DNA of 64,000 nt from Cryptomeria japonica (Eukaryota > Streptophyta > Pinopsida > Cupressales > Cupressaceae): positions 5,395,501-5,459,500 of the forward strand of contig NC_081414.1 of the NCBI RefSeq assembly GCF_030272615.1, in the 5' to 3' direction. Made by a program: the position numbers and the translations under genes. This document shows positions 1 through 11,176 of this stretch, one piece after another. Each line of letters opens with the position of its first letter. The first letter of the stretch is position 1. The notes beneath the pieces were generated by a model. It did not search any database, was not told the origin of the DNA, and worked only from the letters and a program-made list of their open reading frames with translations.

Positions 1-179
1 ATATCATATGTACAAGACTTGGACATAATGACCCATGTCACAAGCACCCTCATTGCTTTGAATTGAATGCAAGAATTGTATATAATTGAAATTGTCATAA
101 GACATGGGGTATGATATATTGATACTATAATTAAATTGAGTGTAAAAAAAAAATTTAACTCTACAAAATAACAAACATA

Positions 180-660
180 TCTTCATTGCATTTGTACCAA
201 ATGTATAATCCATTGCTAATATGTTATGTTGTTGTGGTCATATTGAAGCATCCAATCAAGTTTCTCTAGCAATTGAATTCCCAAAACAAATGGGACTTGA
301 CCATCTCCATCAACAACAATGGCACTATACTCTTGATATGCAAACCACTTGTTGAGGTTTGTCAAAACCCATTGTTGCATTGAAATAGCATCACTACTAT
401 CAAGTATGTAGCTTGAAGTCTTAATTTTACGACAAATGTTTGCAATATCATCCCTAGAAATTGACCCTCAAACATGCTCATCTTCTCATGCACCATTTTC
501 ATATTTTTTTTATGCACTACATCTACAAGCATGCCAAGTAATAGTAATGACTTCACCCATTGATGCAATTGTTTGTTGATATATGGTGCAAAAGATGCAT
601 TTGAACATGACAAGTTATGTCTTTCTTGTCCACATGTTGAACCTGGTGGTACCATATTAA
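180..660 (-). pseudogene. MULE/FAR1-like transposase fragment, frameshifted
   Basis: Read on the minus strand this stretch gives fragments in two or three frames. In order they show a WVKSLLLLG-like segment, a DDIANICRK segment, then QQWVLTNLNKWF, PFVLGIQ, MLQYDHNN and, after a one-base frame change, LAMDYTFGTNAMK. The order and the ML-Y-HNN ... D-TFGTN signature resemble the transposase core of plant MULE/FAR1-related proteins, where the aspartate before TFGTN belongs to the catalytic region. No terminal inverted repeats were found, and the sequence runs on towards the window start in poorer condition. The frame change and absence of upstream and downstream domains make it a dead remnant. 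The family call rests on remembered motif layout, not on a search. Confidence 0.4.
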
Positions 661-2185
661 TACATGGTTTGGCTTACGAACCATGATTCGTGTACTAAAA
701 TGATAGGTGCAACCATATTGTATATGTTTACGACTAGGTCTCCACCCTTCCCTTTTTTAGGCAATAAGGAAGGATCAACCTTACTTTGATTGATCTATAT
801 TTTTTCATTGATTTATTTATAATTAGTATGAAATTTTCATGTAAAACACTTTATTTAGGTGTTTTTTATTCCCTACACTTATAAATCCATATGTAACATG
901 TCATTAGTACTTAATCGATTTTTTTGTAGGGTTTTATGTCAAACCTAGATTATTTATGCTACCTATTGGTATCATGAGCACAAATCAAAGTTAATACGTC
1001 TTCCACTAACAATCAATGAGGGACTTCTTTTCCACCAAAGTCACCTAGTATATGATCTCAAGCTTACCTCTTATAGTGTTAGGAACCTCACACTTAGAAA
1101 GACTTGATCCTGGTAGGCTCATTTAGAACTATTCAACTTTGACCAACAAACTAAAGACCTTTTGACAATGTACCAAATTTTTATTAATGCGCAATAAATC
1201 TTATTTAATCTATATGCTATAATATTGAACTTGATAAAAAATAAACTAAAATAAAAATCATTTATATGTTGCATGTAAATATGCATATCAATTAACTTAA
1301 AAATGAAAAGGTTACAAAGATAAATTATTTTCGTTAAATCAACATAAAAAAAAAAAACATGCTTGTTGTTTGCATGAGGCCCACCCTAGAGGGAAACAAA
1401 TTGTGAAAGAATCAATGAAGGTGTGTACAAGGTAAAAGTTTATTAGAAAAGTAAAGGCACACATATAGGGGAGATGACCCAATGCACCCTAACTTCGCGC
1501 TTCTCAAAATCCCATGTGAAAATTTCAAATCACTCCCAGGTTTTTACACAAGCTTATGTGGCAAGTCCCCTACTTATAACTAAGGTTTCAAGGCCACATC
1601 ATCAAATATGATGCCGCATCAACATGCTTTTTGCCAAGGTGTGCAAAACAACCCCCAAAAAAATCTCAAAACTTGTGTAGTTGATGTGGCATCACATGAT
1701 TGGTTGCTTTTTACAACTAATGGTACTTTTCATTCAATTATTGGTAGTCATCATCAACAATAACAACTTTAAAGTCACAACTATTTGTGCAATGTTGTCA
1801 AATAAATTGGACATCAAATCAACAAGTATGGGTATTGAATCAACAACTTCTATCACAACAATTGGAACGCGTTTAACAACTGGGTCCTCTTCCCTAATGA
1901 ATTTTTTTTATCCAATAAAAAATATTGAGTTACATACCCTTTAATCTAATAAAAAAAATTGACAGTTAGAAAAGACAGAAAATTGTTAACTTGTAATATG
2001 GTTAGGAAAGAACAAAGCATCCAAAAAATCACAAACACAAAAAAATACAATAAGATTCGAGATAAGCAATAGGAAGCCAAATGTTAAAATGAAAACCCAA
2101 AATGTTTGGGGTAACCACACAATAACCTAAATGATGTATTTGTTGTACGATTCTCCATTGACTAGGTTTGTTAGAAGGGCAAAGA
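661..2185. other. AT-rich intergenic stretch, nothing recognised
   Basis: No ORF with a recognisable motif, no LTR ends and no strong repeat were seen. Short poly-A and poly-T runs are common. Confidence 0.5.
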
Positions 2186-2188
2186 CTT

Positions 2189-2617
2189 AGGCTGGGGTCC
2201 CATGGGAGGGGCTTGGGCTCTATTTTTAAGGAAGAAATGGTCCCATGAGCAAAAATATTTTCCTCTACGGGATTAATTGGAATCTTTCCCCCAAAAAAGG
2301 AAGCCCCTACTTTTTAAGAAGTAGGCAAAAAAAGGGTGGGGCTAGAAATTGCCCCACTGGCGTAGGAACTTTGTTTGCCACTTGTCAATAATCTGCACAT
2401 TCCATTTCCCACCAAAATCAAATGAAGAGGGAAAATGATATTTATTTAATTAATTTTGTCTTTTTTTGTGCTCAAACTTCCTTAAATTTAGTAGTTCAAA
2501 TTTTTAAGTTGGTTGCATAACAAAACTCATGAGACCGCTATGTTTAAATTTTTCCTAAAAATTCTCCGCTGCCCCAGCGCTATTTTTAAGGAAGCCCCCC
2601 TCCATGGGACCCAGCCT
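2189..2617. mobile_element. MITE 1, Tourist/Harbinger-like
   Basis: The left end reads GGCTGGGGTCCCATGGGAGG and the right end is its near-perfect inverted copy, CCATGGGACCCAGCC. Both ends are flanked by TTA, a three-base duplication typical of PIF/Harbinger-type MITEs. The interior is about 430 bp, contains ATTTTTAAGGAAG close to both ends and has no ORF. Superfamily assignment rests only on the TTA flank and small size. Confidence 0.6.
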
Positions 2618-2620
2618 TAG

Positions 2621-2862
2621 GGAGCGATCCCATGAGGGGGTCTTCAACACTATTTTTAAGGAAGAGGCCGTCCCATGAATTAAAAAAAAAATTGTGATAT
2701 CCGATTATTTGGAATCTTTCCCAAAAAAAAATAGAAGCCCCTACTTTTTAGGCATGAAAATTAGAGGGGGTGAAAAATTGGTGAGGTTAGAAATTGCCCT
2801 ACCAGCCTAAGGATGTTACTGCAGCTCTAGGTTTTACCAAGCCCCCTTTATGAAACCCAGCC
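2621..2862. mobile_element. MITE 2, related shorter copy abutting MITE 1
   Basis: This copy begins directly after the TTA that closes MITE 1 and ends at GAAACCCAGCC followed by another TTA. Its left end (GGAGCGATCCCATGAGGGGG) is a diverged version of the MITE 1 terminus. It repeats interior landmarks of MITE 1 in the same order: CTATTTTTAAGGAAG, TTGGAATCTTTCCC and AAGCCCCTACTTTTTA. It is about 240 bp long. Confidence 0.55.
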
Positions 2863-2865
2863 TTA

Positions 2866-3500
2866 ATATTTTGCTACTACCAATTTTAAACCATCACTAA
2901 TGGAATAGGATTAAAATCACACCTACAATAATAATTTTAAAAAGCAGGCTAATTTGAAGAGTTGTTTTTCTCATTTAAACAGTATAAATTTCTCTCATTT
3001 TATTATGCATGGAGCAATTTTAAGGTAAACGCTAATTTTTGAAAAAAAAACAGGCAATTTTAAGGTAAACGCTAATTTTTTAAAAAAAAAACAGACAACA
3101 TATTATTCCTTCAACGAAAAAATTACCTGTAACCTGTGCAAACTCTCCTTACAGCAGACAACGGATTAACTGTTTTTACTGTGCATACAGAGTGCGCAGG
3201 ACGCAGTAAAAACGTTTGATGTGCACAGAATAAAAGCGTTTGATGTATGAAGACGTGCGTGGAATTTTTAAGCGGGAAACGGGGTGATTAATGCTCAACG
3301 AAACGGGATCCGTCAAACGGTGGAAACGGGAACATTACTCTAGTCGGGTTAAAGGTTAGGAGTGGGCTCGGTCAAAGCCAGGCTATCTCGTCGAAAATGG
3401 GCCGCCATGGCTGCCATACTTTTAACAATTCGTGACAAGATCCGGGAAAAGCTCAAATATCATGTGCGGCTCTTTAATTTCCGGCGGTTTATGCTGAGCA
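2866..3500 (+). other. upstream region of the GT61 gene
   Basis: This AT-rich stretch becomes more GC-rich from about 3180 onward and holds the 41-bp duplication. AAGCGTTTGATGT also occurs twice around 3210-3250. No clear TATA box was identified. A short upstream ORF (3407-3568) begins in an excellent initiation context and is listed separately. Confidence 0.4.
3013..3094. repeat. two-copy tandem duplication of 41 bp
   Basis: GCAATTTTAAGGTAAACGCT followed by AATTTTT and a poly-A run occurs twice in direct succession, with one or two differences, about 400 bp upstream of the glycosyltransferase start. Confidence 0.8.
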
Positions 3501-3568
3501 ATGCATCCATTAATGGGGTTTACTGTCATAGCAACAGTGAAGGCAGAAGAAAGCATGGAATCGGCTGA
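3407..3568 (+). other. possible overlapping upstream ORF of the GT61 gene
   Basis: An ATG at 3407 lies in the context GCCGCCATGG, close to the ideal plant and animal initiation context. It opens a 53-codon frame that ends at 3566-3568, past both candidate GT61 starts (3501 and 3555) and in a different frame. If the transcript begins upstream of 3407, ribosomes would have to bypass this ATG. The peptide has no recognisable domain. It could be a regulatory uORF, part of a 5' UTR intron, or irrelevant if transcription starts downstream. Confidence 0.3.
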
Positions 3569-5330
3569 CTACTCTGCATTGAGGCCGAAAAGAAATGGCC
3601 ATGCAGCCAAGAAATCCAAATGCTTTGCACTAAATGCCGTTGTTTTCATATTAGTAGCCATCGTGATTATTGGGCAGTTTCTGGAATTCAAAGGGAAATC
3701 CAATGCCTTTTCAATGAAAATCCAAAACAATGGAAGCTTTGCAGAGCTACAGAAATCCGAAATCAAAAGCTTAGAATTTCTGCAACTGAATTCGTCTCTC
3801 AAATTGGAGAACGATCGTTTAGCGAGCGAGTTAAGTAGCCTTCGCACAAGGCTGGAGGATGCTGCTAAATGTTTCCCCAATGGCAGTGGTAAATTGGAGG
3901 TAGGAGCCTCGCATTTAGCTTGTCTGGAAGAAGTACTTGTGCTTGGAAAGAATAAAATAGTTCTGACTCGCAGCAATGATGAAGATGTGGCCTTGGCTAA
4001 CTGCAGTGAAGAGAGACAGAAACAGAGTGATCAGATTGGAGCTCTGAAACGAGAAATGGATGTTCTAGGGGACCATTTGCGACGGTCCGTTGAGTTTTTG
4101 CCGTTAAAGGACGTAAATATGGGATCCATATATGAAAAGTATCGGACCTGGTTCATGAGCACAGTGCTGGACAAATCAGAAAATGGAAACCCTGAGCTGT
4201 CTTATTTCCCTTCGGAAGGATCTAACGGGAAAATCCTGTGCCTTAAGGGCGGGAACAGGGGCAACGGCACTCTCAATTCGTACGCATTCGCATGGCCAAA
4301 TTACCTGCCTCCTAATTCCAGTCTTGTTGCAGGGCTCTCCTTGATATCCGACACCTTCTATGATTATGAAAATCCATGGCACAGTATGAGCTCGTTGATT
4401 GTTGCTGCGTCATGGCGAATGGAGAACCAGTGTGAAGCGCCTCAAAGATTTGTTCTTTATCACAACGGAGAGCTTGTAACGTCAATGGGATCCTATATTT
4501 CCAGTGTGTTGCTTGCTGCTTTGGATCGTCATGTGCATGTACAGGAATTAGGGGATTCGCCTCTCTGTTTTGAAAAAGCTGTGGTGTACCGCAGAGGCCT
4601 AGGGCAAATGTCGTTGCCAAAAAGAATCGCGCTGTTCGACATGATCCGTTGCAAAGCACGGAAATTCTGCAACATAGCTGAAAGCCAGCGGATCATCGAT
4701 GGGATTCGAACCATAAACGTCACTCTTGTTTCCCGAACCGGGGCAAGGTCATTTAAGAATGAATCCTTGGTGGCGTCGGTAGTTGCAGGGGAATGCAGCA
4801 AGGTCCCCGGCTGCAAATTTCGCCTTCTTCGCATTGCTAATCTAAGCTTTTGTGAACAGGTACTGACAAAGCTATTAATCTAAGCTAGGGTTCAGATTTA
4901 TTTTCATAACCTAGTGATTAAAAACTTTGCGTTGTGTTGAATGTGAATTCAGGTGGAAGCCATGAGCAGGATTGACATATTGGTTACTGCTCACGGAGCG
5001 CAGTTAACAAACGTGATGTTTATGGAGAAAGGGAGTAGCGTGATGGAGATGTTCCCCAAGGGTTGGTTGGAAGGGGCAGGCGTGGGGCAGTACATTTATC
5101 ATTGGTTTGCAAGCTGGACGGGGATGAATCATGAGGGCACGTACAGGGATTCCCAAGGTCCCGATTGCCCCAATCCCCAGGAACAGCTCCCCTGCTTTTT
5201 GTTTCACAAAGATAGACAGGTGGGACACAACCAAACGTTTTTGGCACAGTGGACTTCTGAGGTGCTTACCAAGTTTCAGAATAGGACCTCTTTCGAGACT
5301 TCCAAACCAGGCACCTGCCCCTGCACTTAG
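3501..5330 (+). CDS. glycosyltransferase family 61 protein (two exons, intron 4860-4952)
   Basis: Exon 1 (3501-4859, 453 codons) and exon 2 (4953-5330, 125 codons with stop) join in phase 0 across a 93-bp GT-AG intron. The product is 577 residues. Lysine- and arginine-rich residues precede one hydrophobic segment (about 42-61), the layout of a Golgi type II membrane protein. A charged helical stem follows, then a luminal catalytic region with many N-glycosylation sequons. Family landmarks are GLGQMSLPKRIALFDMIRCK in exon 1 and DILVTAHGAQLTNVMFM in exon 2, the HGAQLTN block being the hallmark of plant GT61 enzymes. A cysteine-rich tail ends in CPC. GT61 enzymes transfer pentoses or similar sugars onto xylans and N-glycans; the substrate here cannot be told. 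Translation may start at 3501 or at 3555, and the latter gives a more usual short cytosolic tail. The frame is intact and this looks like a working gene. Confidence 0.87.
4860..4952 (+). other. intron of the GT61 gene
   Basis: The donor is CAG|GTACTG and the acceptor is ATTCAG|GTGGAA. Removing 93 bp joins TTTTGTGAACAG to GTGGAAGCC and restores the conserved CEQ-VEAMSRIDILV reading. Without splicing the frame stops seven codons into the intron. Confidence 0.85.
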
Positions 5331-5345
5331 ACATTTGGAAAGGTG

Positions 5346-5449
5346 GTTAAAAATTGTTTGTAAGAAGTTCAGTTCAAGAGTTATGAAAAATCTTTGTAAC
5401 AAGTTCAGTTCAAGAGTTAAAAATTGTTTGTAACAAGTTGAGATCAAGT
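5346..5449. repeat. three-copy tandem repeat in the GT61 3' region
   Basis: Three units of about 34-36 bp built on TTGTTTGTAACAAGTTCAG and TTCAAGAG begin at about 5346, 5380 and 5416, starting 15 bp after the GT61 stop. It is probably within the 3' UTR. Confidence 0.75.
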
Positions 5450-6404
5450 GTCCAGCACACAGAGGTTTGGTCAGGACAGCTCTCTGTATTTCCAGTCCAT
5501 ACCTTCATGGAGTTCTTTGAAGTATATATACATATATTTCGAAGCAAAGTGCAGTCCCCCTCAAACTTATGAGGTGCACTGCTTTCTCTATAAAAACAAT
5601 AAACAACTCAAGTAGGTTTTGGGTAATTGCCCAAAAGCTCATTAGTTTGATTCTTATTAAATAAGAAAGAGTATGATTTATTTTGGATGTTGACAAAGTT
5701 GCTTAATATTCCATTTCAAAAATAACTGTATTCTATGAGCTTGGATTTGAATGTACATGTAAAGACGTAAATCGTGCTAACTTCAATAATATACAAAATA
5801 TTCTTTACTCTTAAATAAACTCATAATTCCTTTAATAAGTCTATTTCATTTCATTTTTCCTTCCATAGCTTCTTTTGATCATTCTTTTTATGTCGAAATA
5901 AACACAAAATTTTTATAAAAGATAAAGTTTCTTCATTCAATAAATCAATATAATTAGTATCTCAATCATACAATACTTAGGCATTTCAAGTTGCCTTAAG
6001 TTCAATAACAAAATAATACAAAGTAAAGGGTGAGATGCGTCCTTTGATCTGCAACCCAAGCTATCTTCAATGCAATCTTTAGCATGAAGATGGGAACAAG
6101 ATTCAGGCGCTTTTTCCGCCCAACCTTGAAGCTTACACTTCCTCGGAATTTTTAGTCAATCAAGAATACCTGACCCTGCATGAATTGCTTAGCAAAATAA
6201 TTCGAAAGACAAGATGGAATCTGGTGCGTGCCTAGATGATACCTGCATTTTCATTTTTCTAATTCCATTAAGAAACAAGCAAGATCAATCAAGGATGTGG
6301 TAGAGTGGATAAATAAAAGAATTCCATCTATTTCAATGGTTATTCAATTGATTACTCGGCCGAGTATAATGCCATGCATAGCAAATAATATAGTTTGGAA
6401 AAAA

Positions 6405-6408
<4 letters not shown>
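5450..6408. other. AT-rich spacer, no gene seen
   Basis: An AATAAA at about 5597 could serve as a poly-A signal for the GT61 gene, though the distance makes this uncertain. No transposon ends or conserved ORF were found. Confidence 0.45.

Positions 6409-6471
<63 letters not shown>
6409..6471. repeat. (TC)n microsatellite
   Basis: An uninterrupted TC dinucleotide run of about 63 bp. Confidence 0.97.
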
Positions 6472-6472
<1 letters not shown>

Positions 6473-6557
6473 ATCTACATTCGGCACCCGTCCTGGAAGG
6501 TAACTTTCCACAAACACAAGCCTATCTAGCTTTGTTCACATAAATCTAAAATAAATA

Positions 6558-6770
6558 CATACAGAAGACAATCTTTCGCTTTTCAATTCTAGCTTCCTAT
6601 TTCTTGCAAGATAAAAATACAATGATAAAGAAGACAATCTTTTGTTGAATAGAAATAGAAAGAATCAATCTTTTGTTACAACCAATCCTATCTGACAGGA
6701 AACAATCTTTCATGGATAAACAAATATACATATGAAAGAAAACAATCTTTCGCTTCTATCTTTCAAGCAA
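6558..6770. repeat. degenerate interspersed motif AGAAGACAATCTTTYG
   Basis: Five related copies of A-GA-A-CAATCTTT followed by CG, TG or CA occur at about 30-60 bp spacing in otherwise AT-rich sequence. Function unknown; it may be a decayed minisatellite. Confidence 0.5.
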
Positions 6771-6771
6771 T

Positions 6772-8558
6772 ATAAAGACAAGAATTAAATACTAAGAAGG
6801 TGTAACACATGTATGTATCTTTACATAAAAATTGAATAAAAATGAGTACACATTATTTTTATTCAATTATTTAAATATTTAAATAGCGTATTCATTAACT
6901 TGCATTCCATTTCTTATGGTTTAGAATTTCCATGATTATATTGTCTAAGCTCTCTATCTTTCCACGTGTTTTGGTTCGTCTACCTCTTTTCTCGAATAAC
7001 ATATTTAGTTTAACACTAATATGCAACTTTCCATGATTTAAGAACTCAACTGATTGATTTTACTAATTTTCCATAACAACAATCTAACATGATGAAAATT
7101 CATAAAGCGCATATCTATATGGCTTTTCAAATGAGACACCTAATAACCATCTTTACTTTTCATGCAAGGATCAAATTCGAAAGCACGTAAGTCTTTTCTT
7201 CACAAATTCAAAATAAGCTTCAATTTTTAGTTATTCGTTATCCTAGTATTTCATCTTCTTTGTGATTCAAATTTCAAGTTTTGTACGCACAATCACTCTA
7301 TCCTCTTACTCTGTTTCTAGAGGATTTGGTGGTCTAATTTCTATGAATTTCACTTATGTTTATCAACAATCTTTACGAATATATTTCCTTAATACATTTA
7401 TGTATAGAATATAATTTTTTAAAGAACGTATTTTGATGTCATTTGACAGAATTCTCGTAATCAGAAATCTTAAAAAAACTATGACTCTAATTCTTTCATT
7501 TGATTATCGTCTAACTCAAATCAAAATAGAACATCTTCTCTTTAGATCTCTACAACAAACTTTGTTAGAACAGAGCCTACCTCTGACTGATATTGTCGCT
7601 GTATATTCTACTCGGTGTATCATTATCTTCTTTCTATTTCACCAAGTTCTCAAGGTCCCTATTCCTCTGGCGTGTTTGCCACTCTTTCTTGTTCTAGTAT
7701 TTGACTCTTTCCTCTAAAATTCGACACTAAATTTGAGATGATCATCATCGATCTTTTACGACTTGGTCATAAACACATCTAAATCTCCACTACTTTTCTC
7801 TTCTACATTCCATTCTCTAATCCTTTGTTGCATCTATTTCCATCCTTTCTCTTCCCATTCGATGGTCTATATATAGTGATCCAATCTACCTTATTTCCTA
7901 TCTACATGCTATCTCTCCTAGTGGTGGATTGATTCTAAATGACACCACTCATGGTTTAGTTGCAACATAACAATCTTGATCGGGTTTGAACACTTATGTG
8001 TTTACCATGCAAAGTGATTTGTTATCTACTACGTGACACCAAATTGCATATGTCATTGCAAACGGTTTCTAAGTTCTCATGATGTCAATTTGACTTCTCT
8101 CTCTTAACTCACTGTTTTCTTTGAGTCTCCATTAATACCGATCCTTTTGTAAGTAATTTCCAAGTCTTGTGGCTTTTACTTCAAGCCAAGTCGACTATTA
8201 TCGACTAACACATAACATGCAAAGTTAAATAAAACTAACTTCTTGCTACACATATCATTCAAGGTATAGACATCGTTGACTTTATGTGGGTTTGACTATG
8301 ACTGGCATTAAAACCCTGCCACCATATCAACTATGTGGCTTCCAAATATGTCGCCTATAAATCAGTCAACATAGTTTACATTAAACTCAACGTAATGTAT
8401 ATTGCCTAATTGTATTGTCGATATACTTATCGACTTCTGCATGCAAACAGTTAGTTACGTGAAATAGCCAACATCGAATACACTCATTATTATTTTATTA
8501 ACTTGCGGTGAGATAAGCTGCACTCACCCGCCACCTTTAGTTTTTCAATTGTTATTTG

Positions 8559-8560
<2 letters not shown>
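6772..8560. other. AT-rich spacer, no gene seen
   Basis: One 94-codon frame at 7433-7717 has no recognisable motif and the hydrophobic bias of chance AT-rich ORFs. No LTR ends were found. Confidence 0.45.

Positions 8561-8625
<65 letters not shown>
8561..8625. repeat. (AT)n microsatellite
   Basis: A perfect AT dinucleotide run of about 65 bp. Confidence 0.97.
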
Positions 8626-8629
<4 letters not shown>

Positions 8630-9897
8630 AAATTTATAGTTATACAAATATAAATAAACCTTTAATTTATGACTTTTCATTAAAACAATATTTATAATTT
8701 TAACAATATGTTTTTATATATCATAATTACATACGTATATACTTGTATATGGTCGAATCATTATTCAAACTCATATACATATATAAACGTATGATTAGTA
8801 AATATACACATACTAGTAAACTAATTAATGTATTGTTTCACCTATTCACACATAGGAACATATAAACATAGGGTCACTATTCGTTTTTAAATCATTAACA
8901 CATTACATCTCTTTTAACAATAAAACATAATATTTCACAATCACTCATGCAACTTGTATTTAACTCAATCACCACTCAAGTCATGCAACAAATGCTCATG
9001 TATAAATATTTAAATTAATCTTCTACTCATTCCAAATTCATCATTCCAATTTAAACAAACACTCAAATAAGGTCATTTAAATCATCCATTATTACAAGAT
9101 GCAAATTGTAAATCCTAATGTGGTGTGTGAGAGATTTCATCTATTCTAGCAAAATTCGGGAGCTAAGACAACTCTACCTGAACCATGTTCTCACCTTCAT
9201 TCGCGTTCTTAGGTTCCTGCATTCACTTGCACTCAATTGCTCATTAGCAATGACGATCCCAATTTTACAATAAGAATTATTACTGATCATTTAATTGTAT
9301 ATAAATCATTTCATTATCAATTTATTTGCAAAAAATAAACATTATTTTCCTAATTAAATAATTATGGAAAAATAGGGTTTGTGACAGTACACGGTCATAT
9401 TAGAAATCATCAATGATTTGGAGTGCATAAAAGTTGGTATTCATAATAGCATAAGAAAATTGTAGAATTTATTTTTCATATATAACAAGAAAATTTCTAT
9501 ACTGAAGGTATGCCACGGTTGAAGAACTCTATGGAAATCTTGGTTCTGAGCTTGAAAGTTTGGAAAAATCATGGATCTATTGCTATGAATATTATGCACA
9601 AACATAGAACTAGAAAAAATATAGAAGGGTTTCCAATCACTCACAAAATAGACATCTTGGGTTAATATATGTCAAAATGCATTAAATATGTTCTAATAAG
9701 AAGGCTCTTGTAATGGAAACACTAGGCCAAACAAGCAACTTTGGGCTCCTATAATGAACCTATAAGAAGAAAGATAAACACACATAAATATACAAAAATG
9801 AGAGAAACATAAGACATTTATTATCTTAATAGCACCACTTCAAATGCAACATACACGCTAATTCTAAATATCTAATATTCCTTCCATTTGGGAAATC
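8626..9897. other. AT-rich spacer, no gene seen
   Basis: Low-complexity AT-rich sequence up to the target duplication of element A. No conserved ORF or repeat structure was recognised. Confidence 0.45.
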
Positions 9898-10096
9898 ATT
9901 AGTGTAAATGTTTTCAATTTTCTATTCAATGAGCAAGATGTATAATGTTATTGTATCTTTCATGTAATAGTCAATTCACTATATAATAAATCTAATTATT
10001 ATATTGTATGTTGCAGATGGAGAGAGAGCATTAATAAATTTCGATGATCTTCCAACATTCACCGATCGGTATATATATGCATGCAAGCAAAGGGGA

Positions 10097-10155
10097 TCAA
10101 GTAATACCTTGACTGGTCATGTCTAATAGACATGATCGATCAAGATATTACTTGA
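10097..10155. repeat. LTR hairpin of element A (left copy)
   Basis: Two arms of about 29 bp, beginning TCAAGTAATACCTTGA and ending TCAAGATATTACTTGA, are inverted with a few mismatches and almost no loop. The copy at 15363-15421 has the same structure. Confidence 0.85.
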
Positions 10156-10185
10156 TTGTGCCTCTTCAAACCATAATCGTATTTA

Positions 10186-10313
10186 ACCGATACCAATCTG
10201 TGTGTAGTATTTAATAAATACAACCAATACTAATCGGTGTTCTATGCATTACGATTTATAACCGATGATAATTGGTATTTAAGCATTGGTTAAGAACCCG
10301 ATATTAATCGGGA
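10186..10313. repeat. four spaced ACCGATNNNAATCGGT palindromes (left LTR)
   Basis: Imperfect 16-bp palindromes start at about 10186, 10223, 10261 and 10297, roughly one every 36 bp. Each left-LTR copy carries changes, whereas the right LTR keeps perfect versions of copies 1 and 2. Confidence 0.8.
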
Positions 10314-10593
10314 TTTGTTTGCAAGGTTATATATATAAATCGAGGAATACGATCACAACAAGATCGTATATGTGAATAGTGACATAAGTTTAAATGATCA
10401 TGCATACGATCATCATTATTGGTATAAGAAAAACCGAAAATAACATATAGAAGAGTAATTATAATAATCATCAGACAAAGGAATGATAAATGAAGTCTTA
10501 TCATAGTCTATCGATGAGATAGATGATTGAATGAGAGACTTCATTTATCTCTCATTCAATCATTTATCTTACCGAGGCTATCATGTATCAACA

Positions 10594-10604
10594 CTCCCTC
10601 TTAG
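10594..10604 (-). other. Element A polypurine tract
   Basis: Plus-strand CTCCCTCTTAG reads CTAAGAGGGAG on the minus strand and directly abuts the TGTTGA start of the 3' LTR, the usual place for plus-strand priming. Confidence 0.8.
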
Positions 10605-10702
10605 CTAGGGAAGATAAATGAAAGACAACATATCTAGCATCACATTTCTCATGATGGTCAGTATTCCTTATGTATTCTTATAATCTTACTCTCTAGGGGA
10701 TC

Positions 10703-10857
10703 ATATCACCTAGACATGTGATATGAATTATCATCAATCATATGATACAAGAAATCACATCACCTAAGCATGTGACATGAAGTATCACCTAAACACGTGA
10801 TACAAAAGTTCATCACATCAACTTGTGATGACAAGATATCACCTAAGCACGTGATAT
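10703..10857. repeat. five palindromic repeats in element A 3' untranslated region
   Basis: Units of the type ATATCACCTAAGCACGTGAT, each able to fold on itself through TATCAC/GTGATA arms, lie at about 10703, 10757, 10782, 10811 and 10836. They sit between the RNase H end and the polypurine tract. Confidence 0.75.
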
Positions 10858-11176
10858 CAGCATTGCAAAGTAAGCAATAGTAAGGATAAATACATAAGAG
10901 TAATTAAATCCAAATTGTGGTATGTGCACTGACATTTCCAAATGTCTCTACCACAACATAATCATGGCACATCCATGATACACCAGGAATCACACATGAT
11001 ATCTGGTTTGATCACTATAAGATCGTCACCTTATAATGTCTGCATACAAGTGTTCTTTATCTGAGAGATTGTCACCTCTTAGAAATGTACACAGGGGGTG
11101 GAGCCCATAAAAGTCATATCACGACAAAGAAGTTTACCCATTAAACATCTTAATAAGTATAGGAGTACAAAGCAAA

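Larger units (their letters stand above)
9903..10593 (-). repeat. Element A 3' LTR
   Basis: On the minus strand it begins TGTTGATACATG and ends CATTTACA. It carries a 59-bp imperfect hairpin (10097-10155) and four spaced imperfect palindromes of the type ACCGATNNNAATCGGT. It matches 15169-15771 closely over its left 510 bp or so. Confidence 0.9.

Noticed and set aside
3569-3976. 135-codon minus-strand frame
   Set aside because: It lies antisense to exon 1 of the GT61 gene and has no motif; other antisense frames at 4176-5447 are rejected for the same reason.
7433-7717. 94-codon plus-strand ORF
   Set aside because: No motif, no promoter or splice context, and the amino-acid content of a chance frame in AT-rich DNA.
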